A DNA stretch of 64,000 bases from Planotetraspora phitsanulokensis (GTDB taxonomy: Bacteria > Actinomycetota > Actinomycetes > Streptosporangiales > Streptosporangiaceae), in assembly GCF_016863295.1 (NCBI RefSeq), contig NZ_BOOP01000001.1, positions 62,001 to 126,000 of the forward strand, in the 5' to 3' direction. Below are positions 56,810 through 64,000 of the stretch, piece after piece. The position numbers were made by a program, and so were the translations under genes. The notes under the pieces were generated by a model. It did not search any database and was not told the origin of the DNA. It saw only the letters and a program-made list of their open reading frames with translations. The stretch's first letter is position 1, and the number at the start of each line of letters is the position of its first letter.

Positions 56810-57632
56810 GGCTGGCGACCCGGGACCCCAGCTTGATCAGGGCCTGCTCCGACGTGCTGCCCGGCTCCGCCTGGAAGATGAACAGGTCCTGACCGGGACA
56901 GCTGTTCACGGTGAAGGCCTCGTACGAGAGGGTCAGGTCGCCGGCGAAGTGGTGATGGAAGCGCACCGAGTCGGTCGTCTTCGCCCGGACGTCATGGCGG
57001 GCCCACATGCGCCGGAAGTCCGCGCTCTCGCGGGAGAGCTCCTCGATCAGCTCGTGCAGGAGCGGATCGTCGTGGTCCGCCGCCGCGGCGGTGTGCAACT
57101 GGGCCGTCTTCGAGGCGGCGTCCTTCTCCCAGTCCCGGTAGAAGACCCGCGCATCGGGATTGAGAAAGGTCAGCCGCAGCAGGTTGTCGCTGTGATCGAG
57201 CCCTTCGTAGAGGGCGGCGCCCAGGGAGTTGCCGGCGAGCACGTCCAGCCGCCGATTCACGACGACCGCCGGGTTGTTCCGCCAGCTCAGCATCAGCCGT
57301 TCCAGGGTCGGGCTCACCCGGTCGACGGGCACGTCCGCCGCACGCCTGATCGCCTTCGGGCGGGCCAGCTCGTGGAGATGATCGGTGGCCCAGGCGTCGA
57401 GCTGGAGCACCTGTGCGAGGGCGTCGAGCACCTGATCCGACGGGTGGCGTTCTCTGCCCTGTTCCAGCCGGATGTAGTAGTCCGTGCTGACGCCCGCCAG
57501 CATGGCCACCTCTTCACGGCGCAACCCGGGTGTCCGGCGACGATGGTCGCCGGGGGGCAGTCCCACCTGGTCGAGGGTGGTGGTCTGGCGACGAGCACGG
57601 AGGAAGTCCCCAAGGAGCCTGTCCGCATCCAT
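56802..57632 (-). CDS. XRE-family regulator with MmyB-like ligand domain
   Basis: This 276-residue protein has an N-terminal helix-turn-helix (RTPGLRREEVAMLAGVSTDY, then YIRLEQGRERHPSDQVLDAL) and a C-terminal MmyB-like PAS-type domain that can bind a fatty acid or other small molecule (SPTLERLMLSWRNNPAVVVN, LTLSYEAFTVNSCPGQDLFI). Members of this group are abundant in actinomycetes and often control the adjacent divergent gene. The start at 57632 is the Met of MDADRLLGDFLRARRQ, which fits the family. Confidence 0.9.
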   Translation of the reverse strand: MDADRLLGDFLRARRQTTTLDQVGLPPGDHRRRTPGLRREEVAMLAGVSTDYYIRLEQGRERHPSDQVLDALAQVLQLDAWATDHLHELARPKAIRRAADVPVDRVSPTLERLMLSWRNNPAVVVNRRLDVLAGNSLGAALYEGLDHSDNLLRLTFLNPDARVFYRDWEKDAASKTAQLHTAAAADHDDPLLHELIEELSRESADFRRMWARHDVRAKTTDSVRFHHHFAGDLTLSYEAFTVNSCPGQDLFIFQAEPGSTSEQALIKLGSRVASLT

Positions 57633-57933
57633 CCCCGCCAGGCTACGCGGTGGGCGGGCGGCGAACGTAGCCGTGATGCACCCATGCAGGCCGTCCGCCC
57701 CAGGACCCACACCGCCGAGCCCGGCCTGTGGACAACGGTGTGGACGGCGGCTGGGGACCTCCCAATAAATAGGCGGACATGCTGGGGATATCTCTGTGGA
57801 AAATATTCTTTGCAGTCGGCTCGTCGGGCATGTGTTGATGCCCGCAAAGTGCCTCTGACCAGGATCTTTACCGCTATGTCACGTTCTGGTCTCGCCGCTC
57901 GCGATCACTCGAGGTCCGCCCGATCCCATTGGT

Positions 57934-58182
57934 CTAGTAGCGCGTCCTGGCGCGCATGCACCGCTTGACGAACTGGTGCTCGCTGACGGCGTACGTGCAG
58001 CACCGGTACGGGCCCTGCCACCAGCAGCGTCGCGCGGTGGCGGAGGCGCCGGCCGGAACGCCGCTGATCGCGGACGCGGTGCCGGAGCAGGGCGGGGAGG
58101 CCGTGGACGCCTCGGCCGGTGTGATCGTGAGAACCGTGAGCAACGCCGTGCCGAGAAGCAGGAACCGAGGCTTGCTGCGCAT
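57934..58182 (-). CDS. Small secreted cysteine-rich peptide
   Basis: This 82-residue precursor has a Sec signal peptide (MRSKPRFLLLGTALLTVLTI) with probable cleavage after PAEA, leaving a mature peptide of about 48 residues with five Cys (PPCSG, RRCWWQ, YRCCTY, KRCMRA) and a basic, aromatic centre. GGGAGGGGG precedes the ATG at 58182. No family is recognised. Disulfide-stabilised antimicrobial, enzyme-inhibitor or surface roles are all possible. The upstream gap contains no maturation genes. Confidence 0.65.
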   Translation of the reverse strand: MRSKPRFLLLGTALLTVLTITPAEASTASPPCSGTASAISGVPAGASATARRCWWQGPYRCCTYAVSEHQFVKRCMRARTRY

Positions 58183-58426
58183 GGGTGCCCCCTCCCGACC
58201 GATCGGGGTCACCCGTGGCGTCGCCTTCCGGCGACGGTTGACCCGAAACGGTCAAACGGGATATTCCCCTCCGGCGTTCGGGGATTCGAAACGCCGGCCA
58301 AGAGGATGGGGTCCCAACTGCGGCTTCCTGGGTGTGGCCGCGGTTTTTGCGTAGTCGCCACGGGCCGGACTCAAGATCTCCTAGGATGCTGATCAATCTG
58401 ACAGATCATGACTTAGGGGATTAAGG

Positions 58427-59689
58427 GTGACGATGCTCAGCCGCAGGAATGCCCTCAAGGTGGCCGCTGGAACCGTTCCCGCTCTGGCCTTGGGCACCCT
58501 TCCCGCCCGGGCGGCGAGCGCACCGGTCACGGGGGTCGTTCCCGCGTCGCTGGCCGTGCTCGACAACGTGGTGAAGACGTACATCGCCGAGCGGACCATC
58601 GACTGCGCGCAGCTGGCGGTCGTCAAGAACGGCAAGCTCGTGCTCGCACGCGGCTACGGCTCCTACACGAGCACCGCGACGATCGGGGGGCAGCCCGTTC
58701 CCAGCCTCGTCCAGCCGACGAGCCTGTTCCGGATCGCCAGCCTGAGCAAGCACATCACCTCGGCCGCGATCCTGCGGCTCGTCCAGGACGGCAAGCTCAG
58801 CCTCTCGGCTCCGGTCACCACGTTGCTCGGTCTGTCCACGTCCGGCGACACCCGGCTGAAGGACGTCACCGTGCTCCGCCTGATGCAGCACCTCGGGGGC
58901 TGGGACAGGAACGTCAGCGGTGACCAGCTCTGGCTGGACCACACGATCTCCGCCGTGCTCGACGCCCCGCTGCCGATCAGCCACGCCGACATCATCGAGT
59001 ACGCCACCGCCCGGCCCCTGGACTTCGCGCCGGGATCGAAGATGATCTACAGCAACTACGGCTACCTGCTGCTCGGCAGGATCATCGAAAAGGTCTCGGG
59101 CATGAGCTACGAGGCGTACGTGAAGCAGAAGCTGCTGACGCCCGTCGGCATCAGCCGCATGATGCTCGGGGGCAGCCTCAGGTCGGAGGCCCCGCCGTCC
59201 GAGGTGCCGTATTACTCCCAGTACACGAACAAGACCGTCCTGGACGGCTCCGGCATCGTGGTGCCGTACCCGTACGGCGGTTTCAACATGCCCAACCAGG
59301 ACGCCAACGGCGGCTGGCTCGCGTCCGCCGTCGACCTCGTCAAGTTCGCCGGCGTCTTCGACGCGGCGGGCCCGGTGCTCAACTCCGCCTCGATCGCGAC
59401 GATGACGGCCAAGCCGGAGATCGGGATCAGCGCGGACGGCTCGTGGTACGGCTGCGGCTGGTACGTCCGTCAGGTCACCGGCCACCTCAACACGTGGCAT
59501 TCCGGCTCGATGCCCGGGACCTACACCTACCTGGCCAGGCTCCAGAACGGCATCACCTACGCCGCGCTCTTCAACCGGCGTGAGGAGACCGGCACCCTCG
59601 ACTACGACGTGCTGAGCACACGCATGAACGAGGCCTGGAGCAAGGTCACCACCTGGCCGACGACCGATCTCTACTCGCAGTACTTCTGA
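58427..59689 (+). CDS. Serine hydrolase of the beta-lactamase/D-peptidase family (Tat-exported)
   Basis: This 420-residue protein has a twin-arginine signal (LSRRNALKVAAGTVPALALG) and an AxA cleavage site near residue 32. The class C-type catalytic Ser is in FRIASLSKHIT (SxxK), with the YxN motif in IYSNYGYLLLG and a later HSG-like WHSGSMPGTYTYLA. It may act as esterase, D,D-peptidase or beta-lactamase, and the motifs alone do not separate these. GTG at 58427 and ATG at 58433 both have suitable ribosome-binding sites. Confidence 0.9.
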   Translation: MTMLSRRNALKVAAGTVPALALGTLPARAASAPVTGVVPASLAVLDNVVKTYIAERTIDCAQLAVVKNGKLVLARGYGSYTSTATIGGQPVPSLVQPTSLFRIASLSKHITSAAILRLVQDGKLSLSAPVTTLLGLSTSGDTRLKDVTVLRLMQHLGGWDRNVSGDQLWLDHTISAVLDAPLPISHADIIEYATARPLDFAPGSKMIYSNYGYLLLGRIIEKVSGMSYEAYVKQKLLTPVGISRMMLGGSLRSEAPPSEVPYYSQYTNKTVLDGSGIVVPYPYGGFNMPNQDANGGWLASAVDLVKFAGVFDAAGPVLNSASIATMTAKPEIGISADGSWYGCGWYVRQVTGHLNTWHSGSMPGTYTYLARLQNGITYAALFNRREETGTLDYDVLSTRMNEAWSKVTTWPTTDLYSQYF

Positions 59690-59750
59690 CGCCGGCGCAT
59701 CGATTCCGGGGGAGTGGGAGCCGCGAGCGTATGCAGGGGCGCGGTTCCCT

Positions 59751-61118
59751 CTAGGAGTCGACCGGGAGACGGACGACGAAGCGTGCGCCTCGATCGCTGT
59801 CCTGGATGGTCAGCGTGCCGCCGTGCCGTTCGGCGATCTGCCTGGCGATGGGCAGGCCGAGGCCGATTCCTCCGGCGTCCCTGCTGCGGGCGGTGTCGAG
59901 CCGGGTGAAGCGCAGGAAGACCGTTTCCCTCTGGTCGGCGGCGATTCCGGTGCCGTCGTCGAGGACCTCGAGTTCCACCATGGCCGCTGCGGATCGCGGG
60001 TCGCCGCCCCCGTGCCGAAGCGTGACCGTGACGGTGGAGGAGGCATATCGCTGGGCGTTCTGGAGCAGGTTGCAGATCAACTGGCGCAACTGTGCCCGGT
60101 CGCCTCTGACGATCACGTCCGGTGTCAGACGACGGACGACCTTCCTGCTCATCTGGTGACTGTTCAGCTCCACGGCGACCAGTTCGGCCAGGTCGACCGC
60201 ACGCAGCTCAGACGGCTCGTCGGCGTCGAACCGAGTGAGCGTCAACAGGTCGGCTGTGATCGATTGAAGCCGCTCCACGCTCGGCAGGATGTCGTCGCAC
60301 AGCCTGTTCAGGTCGACGTCCTCGGGTGCCAGGAGGGCGTCCTCGATCTGGGTGCGGATCGCCGTGATCGGAGTGCGCAACTCGTGGGACGCGTCGGAGC
60401 AGAACCGTCGCTGCTGTTCGAGCATGCTCTCCAGCCGGTTCAGCGTCTCGTTGACGCTCCGTGCCAGGCGGTGGATCTCGTCCCTGGCCGTGGGGATCGG
60501 GACCCGGCGGCTCAGGTTGGTGCTCCGGATGTGGTCGAGTTGGGCCCGGATGGCGTCCACGGGTTGGAGTGACCTGGTGACGGTGTGCCGCGCCCCGTAG
60601 GCGACCGCGACGGTGAAGACGGCCGTTCCCACGATCAGGAGGGCCGCCACACCCGGATAGACGAAGAACGGCAGCGTCGGAGCGGCGCTGTAGATGGTCC
60701 AGTCGCCGTCGCGATACACCTGCTGCGCGACCACGATGTGGCAACCTCCGGACGGGAAGACGGAGTCGCAGACGACGCCACTGGCCACACGACCGGGGCT
60801 CTTCGGCCGGAAATGCGCCATGGGGGGCCGGTTCTGCAGATCATTGGTCGCCGCGACCACCTGTCCGCGCGGGTCGACCACCTGGACGGGACGGATCAGG
60901 TTGTGCGGGATGGGCGGAAGCGGATTGACGAGCTCTCCACGGTCCACGTAGTAGGCGGTCAACTCACCCACCGCGGTCACCTCCTTGGCGAGGTTCTGGG
61001 TGGCCATCCTGTTGATGGCGAACAACAGGACGATGGAGAACACAATGCAGAGCGCACCCACCGCCGTGCCGGTGAACAGCGCCAGGCGGGCTCGGATCGA
61101 GTAATTCTCAAACCTCAT
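59751..61118 (-). CDS. Membrane sensor histidine kinase (HAMP)
   Basis: This 455-residue kinase has two membrane helices (LFTGTAVGALCIVFSIVLLF and VAALLIVGTAVFTVAVAYGA) enclosing a 130-residue extracellular sensor with two Cys (VVCDS and GGCHI) that may form a disulfide. HAMP, HisKA (SDASHELRTPITAIR) and ATPase (NLLQNAQRYA, DDGTGI, GGIGLGL) follow. The start overlaps the stop of the second kinase gene, so both are co-translated. No response regulator is next to them. Confidence 0.9.
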   Translation of the reverse strand: MRFENYSIRARLALFTGTAVGALCIVFSIVLLFAINRMATQNLAKEVTAVGELTAYYVDRGELVNPLPPIPHNLIRPVQVVDPRGQVVAATNDLQNRPPMAHFRPKSPGRVASGVVCDSVFPSGGCHIVVAQQVYRDGDWTIYSAAPTLPFFVYPGVAALLIVGTAVFTVAVAYGARHTVTRSLQPVDAIRAQLDHIRSTNLSRRVPIPTARDEIHRLARSVNETLNRLESMLEQQRRFCSDASHELRTPITAIRTQIEDALLAPEDVDLNRLCDDILPSVERLQSITADLLTLTRFDADEPSELRAVDLAELVAVELNSHQMSRKVVRRLTPDVIVRGDRAQLRQLICNLLQNAQRYASSTVTVTLRHGGGDPRSAAAMVELEVLDDGTGIAADQRETVFLRFTRLDTARSRDAGGIGLGLPIARQIAERHGGTLTIQDSDRGARFVVRLPVDS

Positions 61119-62740
61119 GACGACCCCGTCCCATTCGACCGGACGCGGGGCAGTCGCAGGACGAAACGTGCCCCGCCGACGGTGCTTTCTTCGACGCTGA
61201 GGGTGCCCTGATGGGCCTGAGCGATGTCGCGGGCGATGGCCAGGCCGAGCCCGCTGCCGTTGTGGTCGAGCCGGCGGGCGTCCTCCAGCCGGGTGAATCG
61301 GTTGAACACCCGCTCCCGGTCGGCCTCGGCGATCCCCGGCCCGTCATCGCTGACCACGAGTTCGACCGCGCCGGGGGTGGAACGCACCTCGACGCACACC
61401 AGATGCGCCGAGTGCCTCCGGGCGTTGTCCAGGAGGTTGGCGAACAGGCGGCTGATCTGGGACGGCACGGCGATGACGGTGGTGCCATGGGTGAGCCGGA
61501 GTCGACCGGGAAGTCGATCCGTGCGCTGGGCGATCTCGAACTGGACGAGGGCCGCGAGATCGAGTCGCCGCCGTTCGGCGGGTGGGCAGGCACGCACCCG
61601 CCCGAGGCACAGAAGGTCGTCGGTGATCGTCTGAAGCCGGTCGACCTGGCCCAGCAACTTTCTCAGCAATTCGGGCAGCAGGGTGCGGCCGGGATCCAGT
61701 TGCTCGGCTTCCAACTGCGCCCGCAGTCCCGCGATGGGAGAGCGCAGTTCGTGGGAGACGTCCGAGGCGAACTGCTGCTGGCGGCGCGAGGTCTCCTCGA
61801 GTTCCTCCATGGTCGTGTTCAGGCGTCCCAGAACCTTGTTGATCGCGTGGCACAGACGGGTGATCTCTCGCGCGTTCCGCGGTTCCGAGACACGGGTGGT
61901 CAGGTCGCTGAAGTCGATCTCGGAGAGTTCGGCGCTGACCTCCTCCACGGGACGCAGCAGCCGGCCGGTCACCTTCCAGGTGGTCCACGTGTTCAAGGTG
62001 ATCAGCTCGGCGGTCTCGAGCGCCACGATCAACTCGAGGAATCGGGGCCATGCGAGACCCGGGTGCCCGGTGTCGACGGTCACCCGCGTGGCCGCGTAAA
62101 CCGGCACATGGAGGCGGCCTGCGTGCGGCTCCGGAGCCCGGCGGCCGTGTGAAGGCGGCCGGGCCGCCGCCGCGGCGCCCGCGCCCCGGCTCGTCGAGGA
62201 CTCCGCATGGCGGCCCGGGACCACGACTGCGGCCGGGCCGGCATCGCGGACGTGTGATCGCACCTGGCCGTGCGTCATCCTCGGATGGTTCTCGGCGCTC
62301 GCCTGGGCGGCGCTGTGCGGAGCGGCCCGCCATCGGGGCGCACACGTCCGGGCCAGGAGATAGATCCCCGTTCCCGTGGCGAGCAGGGTCAGGACGGTGA
62401 TGACGGTGGCCAGCAGGGTGATCTGTCCTCGGAGCGACCGCGGTGCACACCGCTGCCGCATCGGCGACCGCGTGGAGGCCGGCTGTCGTGCCGGACTGGG
62501 ATGTGGTGAGGGACGCCGGCCGTTTCCACACAGCGTGGGGTCGGGCGGCGTCGCTCCGGCAGGGGTGTGGGTCTGTGGTGCGGACCCGGCGCGGCCTTGG
62601 CCGGCGTCGTCCCGCTCGGCCGCCGGCGATCCGCCGGCCAGCAGGCGTGCGAGGCATTTGGCGACGACCATCCACGTGATCAGCGTGAACAGGGGCCACA
62701 GGAGTATCGGCCATTCACTGCGCACGTCCACCATCGCCAT
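61115..62740 (-). CDS. Membrane sensor histidine kinase with long disordered N-terminal region
   Basis: This is a 541-residue kinase. An N-terminal helix (LLWPLFTLITWMVVAKCLA) is followed by about 70 residues rich in Pro, Ala and Arg, then another helix (ITLLATVITVLTLLATGTGI), an extracellular region, HAMP-like segment, HisKA (SDVSHELRSPIAGLR) and ATPase (NLLDNARRHSA, DDGPGI, GSGLGLAI). The N-terminal quarter has the composition of a low-complexity stretch and may be over-extended. It precedes and overlaps the other kinase. Confidence 0.85.
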   Translation of the reverse strand: MAMVDVRSEWPILLWPLFTLITWMVVAKCLARLLAGGSPAAERDDAGQGRAGSAPQTHTPAGATPPDPTLCGNGRRPSPHPSPARQPASTRSPMRQRCAPRSLRGQITLLATVITVLTLLATGTGIYLLARTCAPRWRAAPHSAAQASAENHPRMTHGQVRSHVRDAGPAAVVVPGRHAESSTSRGAGAAAAARPPSHGRRAPEPHAGRLHVPVYAATRVTVDTGHPGLAWPRFLELIVALETAELITLNTWTTWKVTGRLLRPVEEVSAELSEIDFSDLTTRVSEPRNAREITRLCHAINKVLGRLNTTMEELEETSRRQQQFASDVSHELRSPIAGLRAQLEAEQLDPGRTLLPELLRKLLGQVDRLQTITDDLLCLGRVRACPPAERRRLDLAALVQFEIAQRTDRLPGRLRLTHGTTVIAVPSQISRLFANLLDNARRHSAHLVCVEVRSTPGAVELVVSDDGPGIAEADRERVFNRFTRLEDARRLDHNGSGLGLAIARDIAQAHQGTLSVEESTVGGARFVLRLPRVRSNGTGSS

Positions 62741-63025
62741 CCTTTCGAAAAGAGAGATTCGAGGGATGCCGGGCTTCTGAGAGGGCCAGGAGCCGCCGAA
62801 AGCGGTCTGCCGCCGCTGAGTCTCGGCCGGGCTCAGCCCGAGGGGGGCCGTCCTCGTTTCATCTCAAAGCAGAGATGTGTGAACGGATTCGAGCCTGAAG
62901 CGTGGAGAAGGACGCCGTATCGCACATATGTGTACCGTTGGGCGCCCGCGCCCGGCGCAGGTGATCAACCGTGTGGCCTCGCACGCGTGTTGCGGGACCG
63001 CGCGCGCCTGGTGTCTCATGGATTC

Positions 63026-64000
63026 ATGGGGGAGAAATCCCACCTTGTTCAGGAAATGGCAGGTGGGCCCGGCTCCCGTGGGCCGTCGTGGCCTGGTTGG
63101 CGTGGCCGTACACGGGAGTGGGAGCTCGTCGCCGGCCTGTTCCGGGCAGCTCGAGTCGGCAGGGGCGGGGTCCTACTGGTCGAGGGCCGGTCGGGCGTCG
63201 GGAAGAGCCGCATGCTCGACGTGGCCGCCGACGCCGCAGCGAGGTGGGGATTCCGGGTGGCCCGGGGCTGCGCGGACGAGCTGACCCAGCTGATACCGCT
63301 GGCCCCGCTGATGGCGGCGCTCGGGGCATCCGACGACTCCTTCGTCACGGGCGATGACGCGGCTCTTCCGCGTTCGGCCGACCGGCGACTGCTGATGCTC
63401 GAGCAGTTGCGGGAACCACTGGAAACGCTGGTGGCTCATGGGCCTGTGCTTCTCACACTCGACGACTTGCAGTGGGCCGACCCGATGACCCTGCTGGCCC
63501 TGCGGTCACTGACGAGAGACCTCGCCTCGTCCCCGCTCATCTGGATGCTGGCGCGCACGTGCGGCGGCGACGCCCCCCGGCTCGACCGCCTGTTCCATCT
63601 GCTGGAACGTGACGGCGCGACACGCATCAGGCTGGAAGCTTTGGACGGGGAAGCCGTGGCCGAGGTGGTCACCGATGTCCTTGGGGCGGTACCCGAGCCG
63701 GACGTGCTGGCCCTGGCCGCCATAGCGGACGCCAACCCCTTCCTGCTCGTCGACCTCCTCGAGAAGCTCAAGAGCGAGGGCGGGTTCCAGGTCGCCGACG
63801 GCCGTGCGCGGGTGGTCTCGACGCAACTGCTGCCCCGGGCTCAGGCGGTCACACGAGAGCGCCTGGAGGAGTTGTCCGTACCGACCAGGCATCTGCTCCA
63901 GGTCGCCGCGATCCTCGGCCGTTCGTTCCCGGTGAACGACCTGGCCGAAATGCTCGGCGAATCGACGGGCGACCTGCTTCCCATGCTCGAGGAGGCGATG
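63026..64000 (+). CDS. LuxR-type large ATP-binding regulator (LAL-like), N-terminal part (3' end outside window)
   Basis: The frame is open from before 63026 to the window end. It encodes an ATPase with Walker A VEGRSGVGKSRMLDVAAD near residue 55 and Walker B VLLTLDDLQWADPMTLLALR near residue 145, followed by a helical region (RLEELSVPTRHLLQVAAILG). This is the AAA_16-type front of LAL regulators, which usually end in a LuxR DNA-binding domain about 600 residues further on, beyond the window. The start is uncertain: ATG at 63026 or 63056. It is divergent from the two sensor kinases. Confidence 0.85.
   Translation, partial: MGEKSHLVQEMAGGPGSRGPSWPGWRGRTREWELVAGLFRAARVGRGGVLLVEGRSGVGKSRMLDVAADAAARWGFRVARGCADELTQLIPLAPLMAALGASDDSFVTGDDAALPRSADRRLLMLEQLREPLETLVAHGPVLLTLDDLQWADPMTLLALRSLTRDLASSPLIWMLARTCGGDAPRLDRLFHLLERDGATRIRLEALDGEAVAEVVTDVLGAVPEPDVLALAAIADANPFLLVDLLEKLKSEGGFQVADGRARVVSTQLLPRAQAVTRERLEELSVPTRHLLQVAAILGRSFPVNDLAEMLGESTGDLLPMLEEAM

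Overview
The window is high-GC DNA with strong G/C preference at third codon positions. Together with a form I carbon monoxide dehydrogenase cluster, a geosmin synthase, family 2B encapsulins and IS701-type transposase remnants, this points to a filamentous actinomycete. A Streptosporangiales-like host is my guess, and no taxonomic marker in the window proves it.

Layout. 1-1.9 kb holds the end of a sugar ABC ATPase and its permease (+). 2-9.6 kb (-) is one catabolic unit: IclR regulator, aldehyde dehydrogenase, sugar ABC ATPase, permease, binding lipoprotein, then a secreted discoidin-domain protein. 9.6-12.5 kb has a low-GC gap, a decayed small gene, an AAA ATPase, a signal-peptidase-like protein without its catalytic lysine, and a hypothetical gene. 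12.6-21.0 kb is the CO dehydrogenase cluster coxM-S-L, an XdhC-YHS accessory protein, coxD, coxG, coxE and a membrane-anchored protein, with a LysR regulator convergent at its end. 22-24.7 kb holds small membrane or hypothetical genes and an NTF2-like protein.

25-33.2 kb is the most striking part. An IclR regulator is divergent from a five-gene isoprenoid operon: polyprenyl diphosphate synthase, IspH, a family 2B encapsulin shell with a cyclic-nucleotide-binding-type domain, a full two-domain geosmin synthase, and a second 2B shell. A hairpin closes the operon. The two shell genes share a 303-bp block differing at only 3 positions, while flanking coding DNA has diverged, which suggests gene conversion. 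The inferred logic is local supply of C5 units and prenyl diphosphate to a terpene cyclase packaged in a mixed shell.

33.2-45.4 kb is mixed: a SpoU methyltransferase, an HSP90-TPR gene pair, VOC and GNAT proteins, a MarR/SRPBCC pair with a perfect operator palindrome, a TipA-like MerR gene with a 19-bp-spacer promoter, and an M48-like protein lacking HExxH. 45.5-55.8 kb is accessory and scarred: two IS701 remnants around a MerR/hydrolase-SnoaL pair, several truncated genes, three related repeat copies, tRNA fragments, and a tight tRNA cluster (His, an unusual Arg-GCG, and a CAU tRNA). 56-64 kb holds a methyltransferase, an MmyB-like regulator, a small Cys-rich secreted peptide, a Tat-exported serine hydrolase, two overlapping sensor kinases without a response regulator, and the start of a large LuxR-type ATPase regulator running off the end.

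All functions come from reading translations by eye. No database search was run.
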